Assembly: GCA_035772405.1 (NCBI GenBank) | Contig: JAYKKM010000082.1 | Span: forward strand, 434,001 to 498,000 | DNA: 64,000 bases | Direction of reading: 5' to 3' | From: Chrysogorgia sp. JL179-B06 | Taxonomy: Eukaryota; Cnidaria; Anthozoa; Scleralcyonacea; Chrysogorgiidae | Part shown: positions 58,801 to 64,000 of the stretch, in pieces | Layout of the letters: each line of letters begins with the position of its first letter | Numbering within the stretch: the first letter of the stretch is position 1 | Position numbers and translations under genes: made by a program | Notes under the pieces: model-generated | The model's database searches: none | What the model was told of the DNA's origin: nothing | The model's input: only the letters and a program-made list of their open reading frames with translations

Positions 58801-61800
58801 TCGTTACGACCGGACCAATTGGACGAATCGAACGACTCGACGAGTATTTTGGCCTACTCGGCTCACGGTACACCACCACACAACAATGACTAAGACTTGA
58901 CGAGTGGTTACGACCGGACCAATTGGACGAATCGAACGACTCGACGAGTATTTTGGCCTACTCGGCGCACCGTACACCACCACAACAGTGACTAAGACTT
59001 GACGAGTGGTTCCGCTCGTTACGACCGGACCAATTGGACGAATCGAACGACTCGACGAGTATTTTGGCCTACTCGGCTCACCGTACACCACCACACAACA
59101 GTGACTAAGATTTGACGAGTGGTTCCGCTCGTTACGACCGGACCAATTGGACGAATCGAACGACTCGACGAGTATTTTGGCCTACTCGGCGCACCGTACA
59201 CCACCACAACAGTGACTAAGACTTGACGAGTGGTTCCGCTCGTTACGACCGGACCAATTGGACGAATCGAACGACTCGACGAGTATTTTGGCCTACTCGG
59301 CGCACCGTACACCACCACAACAGTGACTAAGACTTGACGAGTGGTTCCGCTCGTTACGACCGGACCAATTGTACGAATCGAACGACTCGACGAGTATTTT
59401 GGCCTACTCGGCTCACCGTACACCACCACACAACAGTGACTAAGACTTGACGAGTGGTTCCGCTCGTTACGACCGGACCAATTGGACGAATCGAACGACT
59501 CGACGAGTATTTTGGCCTACTCGGCTCACCGTACACCACCACACAACACTTGACGAGTGGTTCCGCTCGTTACGACCGGACCAATTGGACGAATCGAACG
59601 ACTCGACGAGTATTTTGGCCTACTCGGCGCACCGTACACCACCACACAACAGTGACTAAGACTTGACGAGTGGTTCCGCCCGTTACGACCGGACCAATTG
59701 GACGAATCGAACGACTCGACGAGTATTTTGGCCTACTCGGCTCACCGTACACCACCACACAACAGTGACTAAGACTTGACGAGTGGTTCCGCTCGTTACG
59801 ACCGGACCAATTGGACGAATCGAACGACTCGACGAGTATTTTGGCCTACTCGGCACACCGTACACCACCACACAACAGTGACTAAGACTTGACGAGTGGT
59901 TCCGCTCGTTACGACCGGATCAATTGGACGAATCGAACGACTCGACGAGTATTTTGGCCTACTCGGCGCACCGTACACCACCACACAACAGTGACTAAGA
60001 CTTGACAACTTCTTCCACTCGTTACGACCGGACCAATTGGACGAATCGAACGACTCGACGAGTATTTTAGCCTACTCGGCGCACCGTACACCACCACACA
60101 ACAGTAACTAAGACTTGACGACTTGTTCCACTCGTTACGACCGGACCAATTGGACGAATCGAACGACTCGACGAGTATTTTAGCCTACTCGGCGCACCGT
60201 ACACCACCACACAACAGTAACTAAGACTTGACGACTTGTTCCACTCGTTACGACCGGACCAATTGGACGAATCGAACGACTCGACGAGTATTTTAGCCTA
60301 ATCGGCGCACCGTACACCACCACACAACAGTGACTATAAGACTTGACGACTTGTTCCACTCGTTACGACCGGACCAATTGGACCAATCGAACGACTCGAC
60401 GAGTATTTTGGCCTACTCGGCTCACCGTACACCACCACACAACAGTGACTAAGACTTGACGAGTGGTTCCGCTCGTTACGACCGGACCAATTGGACGAAT
60501 CGAACGACTCGACGAGTATTTTGGCCTACTCGGCGCACCGAACACCACCACAACAGTGACTAAGACTTGACGAGTGGTTCCGCTCGTTACGACCGGACCA
60601 ATTGGACGAATCGAACGACTCGACGAGTATTTTGGCCTACTCGGCTCACCGTACACCACCACACAACAGTGACTAAGATTTGACGAGTGGTTCCGCTCGT
60701 TACGACCGGACCAATTGGACGAATCGAACGACTCGACGAGTATTTTGGCCTACTCGGCGCACCGTACACCACCACAACAGTGACTAAGACTTGACGAGTG
60801 GTTCCGCTCGTTACGACCGGACGAATCGAACGACTCGACGAGTATTTTGGCCTACTCGGCGCACCGTACACCACCACAACAGTGACTAAGACTTGACGAG
60901 TGGTTCCGCTCGTTACGACCGAACCAATTGTACGAATCGAACGACTCGACGAGTATTTTGGCCTACTCGGCTCACCGTACACCACCACACAACAGTGACT
61001 AAGACTTGACGAGTGGTTCCGCTCGTTACGACCGGACCAATTGGACGAATCGAACGACTCGACGAGTATTTTGGCCTACTCGGCTCACCGTACACCACCA
61101 CACAACACTTGACGAGTGGTTCCGCTCGTTACGACCGGACCAATTGGACGAATCGAACGACTCGACGAGTATTTTGGCCTACTCGGCACACCGTACACCA
61201 CCACACAACAGTGACTAAGACTTGACGAGTGGTTCCGCTCGTTACGACCGGACCAATTGGACGAATCGAACGACTCGACGAGTATTTTGGCCTACTCGGC
61301 GCACCGTACACCACCACACAACAGTGACTAAGACTTGACAACTTCTTCCACTCGTTACGACCGGACCAATTGGACGAATCGAACGACTCGACGAGTATTT
61401 TAGCCTACTCGGCGCACCGTACACCACCACACAACAGTAACTAAGACTTGACGACTTGTTCCACTCGTTACGACCGGACCAATTGGACGAATCGAACGAC
61501 TCGACGAGTATTTTAGCCTAATCGGGCGCACCGTACACCACCACACAACAGTGACTATAAGACTTGACGACTTGTTCCACTCGTTACGACCGGACCAATT
61601 GGACCAATCGAACGACTCGACGAGTATTTTGGCCTACTCGGCTCACCGTACACCACCACACAACAGTGACTAAGACTTGACGAGTGGTTCCGCTCGTTAC
61701 GACCGGACCAATTGGACGAATCGAACGACTCGACGAGTATTTTGGCCTACTCGGCGCACCGTACACCACCACACAACAGTGACTAAGACTTGACAACTTC

Positions 61801-64000
61801 TTCCACTCGTTACGACCGGACCAATTGGACGAATCGAACGACTCGACGAGTATTTTAGCCTACTCGGCGCACCGTACACCACCACACAACAGTAACTAAG
61901 ACTTGACGACTTGTTCCACTCGTTACGACCGGACCAATTGGACGAATCGAACGACTCGACGAGTATTTTAGCCTAATCGGCGCACCGTACACCACCACAC
62001 AACAGTGACTATAAGACTTGACGACTTGTTCCACTCGTTACGACCGGACCAATTGGACCAATCGAACGACTCGACGAGTATTTTGGCCTACTCGGCTCAC
62101 CGTACACCACCACACAACAGTGACTAAGACTTGACGAGTGGTTCCGCTCGTTACGACCGGACCAATTGGACGAATCGAACGACTCGACGAGTATTTTGGC
62201 CTACTCGGCTCACCGTACACCACCACACAACAGTGACTAAGATTTGACGAGTGGTTCCGCTCGTTACGACCGGACCAATTGGACGAATCGAACGACTCGA
62301 CGAGTATTTTGGCCTACTCGGCGCACCGTACACCACCACAACAGTGACTAAGACTTGACGAGTGGTTCCGCTCGTTACGACCGGACCAATTGGACGAATC
62401 GAACGACTCGACGAGTATTTTGGCCTACTCGGCTCACCGTACACTACCACACAACAATAACTAAGACTTGACGAGTGGTTCCGCTCGTTGCGACCGGACC
62501 AATTGGACGAATCGAACGACTCGACGAGTATTTTGGCCTACTCGGCTCACCGTACACCACCACACAACAGTAACTAAGACTTGACGAGTGGTTCCGCTCG
62601 TTACGACCGGACCAATTGGACGAATCGAACGACTCGACGAGTATTTTGGCCTACTCGGCTCACCGTACACCACCACACAACACTTGACGAGTGGTTCCGC
62701 TCGTTACGACCGGACCAATTGGACGAATCGAACGACTCGACGAGTATTTTGGCCTACTCGGCGCACCGTACACCACCACACAACAGTGACTAAGACTTGA
62801 CGAGTGGTTCCGCCCGTTACGACCGGACCAATTGGACGAATCGAACGACTCGACGAGTATTTTGGCCTACTCGGCTCACCGTACACCACCACACAACAGT
62901 GACTAAGACTTGACGAGTGGTTCCGCTCGTTACGACCGGACCAATTGGACGAATCGAACGACTCGACGAGTATTTTAGCCTAATCGGCGCACCGTACACC
63001 ACCACACAACAGTGACTATAAGACTTGACGACTTGTTCCACTCGTTACGACCGGACCAATTGGACCAATCGAACGACTCGACGAGTATTTTGGCCTACTC
63101 GGCTCACCGTACACCACCACACAACAGTGACTAAGACTTGACGAGTGGTTCCGCTCGTTACGACCGGACCAATTGGACGAATCGAACGACTCGACGAGTA
63201 TTTTGGCCTACTCGGCGAGTATTTTGGCCTACTCGGCGCACCGTACACCACCACACAACAGTGACTAAGACTTGACAACTTCTTCCACTCGTTACGACCG
63301 GACCAATTGGACGACTCGACGAGTATTTTAGCCTACTCGGCGCACCGTACACCACCACACAACAGTAACTAAGACTTGACGACTTGTTCCACTCGTTACG
63401 ACCGGACCAATTGGACGAATCGAACGACTCGACGAGTATTTTAGCCTAATCGGCGCACCGTACACCACCACACAACAGTGACTATAAGACTTGACGACTT
63501 GTTCCACTCGTTACGACCGGACCAATTGGACCAATCGAACGACTCGACGAGTATTTTGGCCTACTCGGCTCACCGTACACCACCACACAACAGTGACTAA
63601 GACTTGACGAGTGGTTCCGCTCGTTACGACCGGACCAATTGGACGAATCGAACGACTCGACGAGTATTTTGGCCTACTCGGCGCACCGTACACCACCACA
63701 CAACAGTGACTAAGACTTGACGAGTGGTTCCGCCCGTTACGACCGGACCAATTGGACGAATCGAACGACTCGACGAGTATTTTGGCCTACTCGGCTCACC
63801 GTACACCACCACACAACAGTGACTAAGACTTGACGAGTGGTTCCGCTCGTTACGACCGGACCAATTGGACGAATCGAACGACTCGACGAGTATTTTGGCC
63901 TACTCGGCGCACCGTACACCACCACACAACAGTGACTAAGACTTGACGAGTGGTTCCGCTCGTTACGACCGGATCAATTGGACGAATCGAACGACTCGAC
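55874..64000. repeat. Satellite array with higher-order repeats, to window end
   Basis: Roughly 70 units of about 111-113 bp. Variants include GGCTCACC, GGCGCACC and GGCACACC; GAGTGGTTCCGCTCG versus GACTTGTTCCACTCG; and TTTTGGCC versus TTTTAGCC. A unit lacking AGTGACTAAG (CACAACACTTGACGAG) marks a higher-order period: it occurs at 56440, 57991, 59548, 61107 and 62682, spacings of 1551, 1557, 1559 and 1575 bp, about 14 units. Blocks 3.1 kb apart match even in rare variants. The array continues past the window. Confidence 0.95.

Noticed and set aside
53448..63925. Dozens of 62-136-codon frames with VYGEPSRPKYSSSRSIRP
   Set aside because: They are translations of the 113-bp satellite in shifting frames on both strands. 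There is no evidence of expression or selection.
1..64000. CRISPR array or prokaryotic system
   Set aside because: Repeats are contiguous satellites or minisatellites without unique spacers, and genes are intron-bearing eukaryotic or transposon genes.

Overview
The window is eukaryotic DNA. It is AT-rich, genes are split by short GT-AG introns, and coding exons are scattered among dense mobile elements. Several repeat ends resemble sequences I associate with anthozoan cnidarian genomes: CAACCTCGTTCCCAGGG termini, the TTTCGAGCTGAGCC dyad, the GCATTAGTCAATTCCAGC dyad and the GGGAGCTC hairpin. The best guess is therefore a cnidarian such as a coral or anemone. This rests on recall, not a search, and another marine invertebrate is possible. 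No rRNA gene, operon or CRISPR array is seen.

Left part (1-20.6 kb). A decayed PIF1-type helicase tail (262-522) is followed by a three-exon Myb/SANT-like gene (1513-3436) and a 242-bp tandem repeat. Two autonomous Helitrons then lie head to head. Helitron 1 (minus strand) encodes an RPA-like OB-fold protein (11659-12516) and a giant protein with a cysteine-protease-like N-terminus, zinc finger, Rep (HUH/two-tyrosine) and PIF1 helicase (5540-11016, one -1 frame break). Helitron 2 (plus strand, 14697-20115) has the same Rep-helicase layout, but an 88-bp spliceosomal intron interrupts it and it has an in-frame stop near its N-terminus.

Middle part (20.6-36 kb). This holds repeats, a tRNA-derived SINE, and exons of a multi-exon gene family I cannot name (25472-29481). 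Convergent with these is a minus-strand HIRAN-domain gene, directly downstream of an EXO1/FEN1-like nuclease gene that may be part of the same gene. A minisatellite of about 22 units of 64 bp follows.

Nested part (36-45.7 kb), the highlight. A 5'-truncated, internally deleted non-LTR retrotransposon was split in its open reading frame by a 7.4-kb Kolobok-type DNA transposon with TTAA target duplication and roughly 200-bp terminal inverted repeats (TIRs). The Kolobok carries two inward-facing genes: a 12-exon THAP-DDE transposase and a 3-exon gene for a cysteine-rich protein resembling the P2X7 cytosolic (ballast) domain. Both start just inside a TIR that carries a TGACGTCA site. A third element, built from 14-bp units and flanked by an 8-bp duplication, then broke the transposase exon beside its first catalytic Asp.

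Right part (45.7-64 kb). A decayed hAT-like element (8-bp duplication) contains two further MITEs with clean target duplications. Next come a Kolobok-type MITE inside a large inverted repeat, telomere-like repeats, and decayed copies of the Helitron protease-like domain. From 53.26 kb to the window end lies a satellite of about 113 bp with a higher-order period near 1.55 kb, interrupted by one 2-kb hAT-like insertion.
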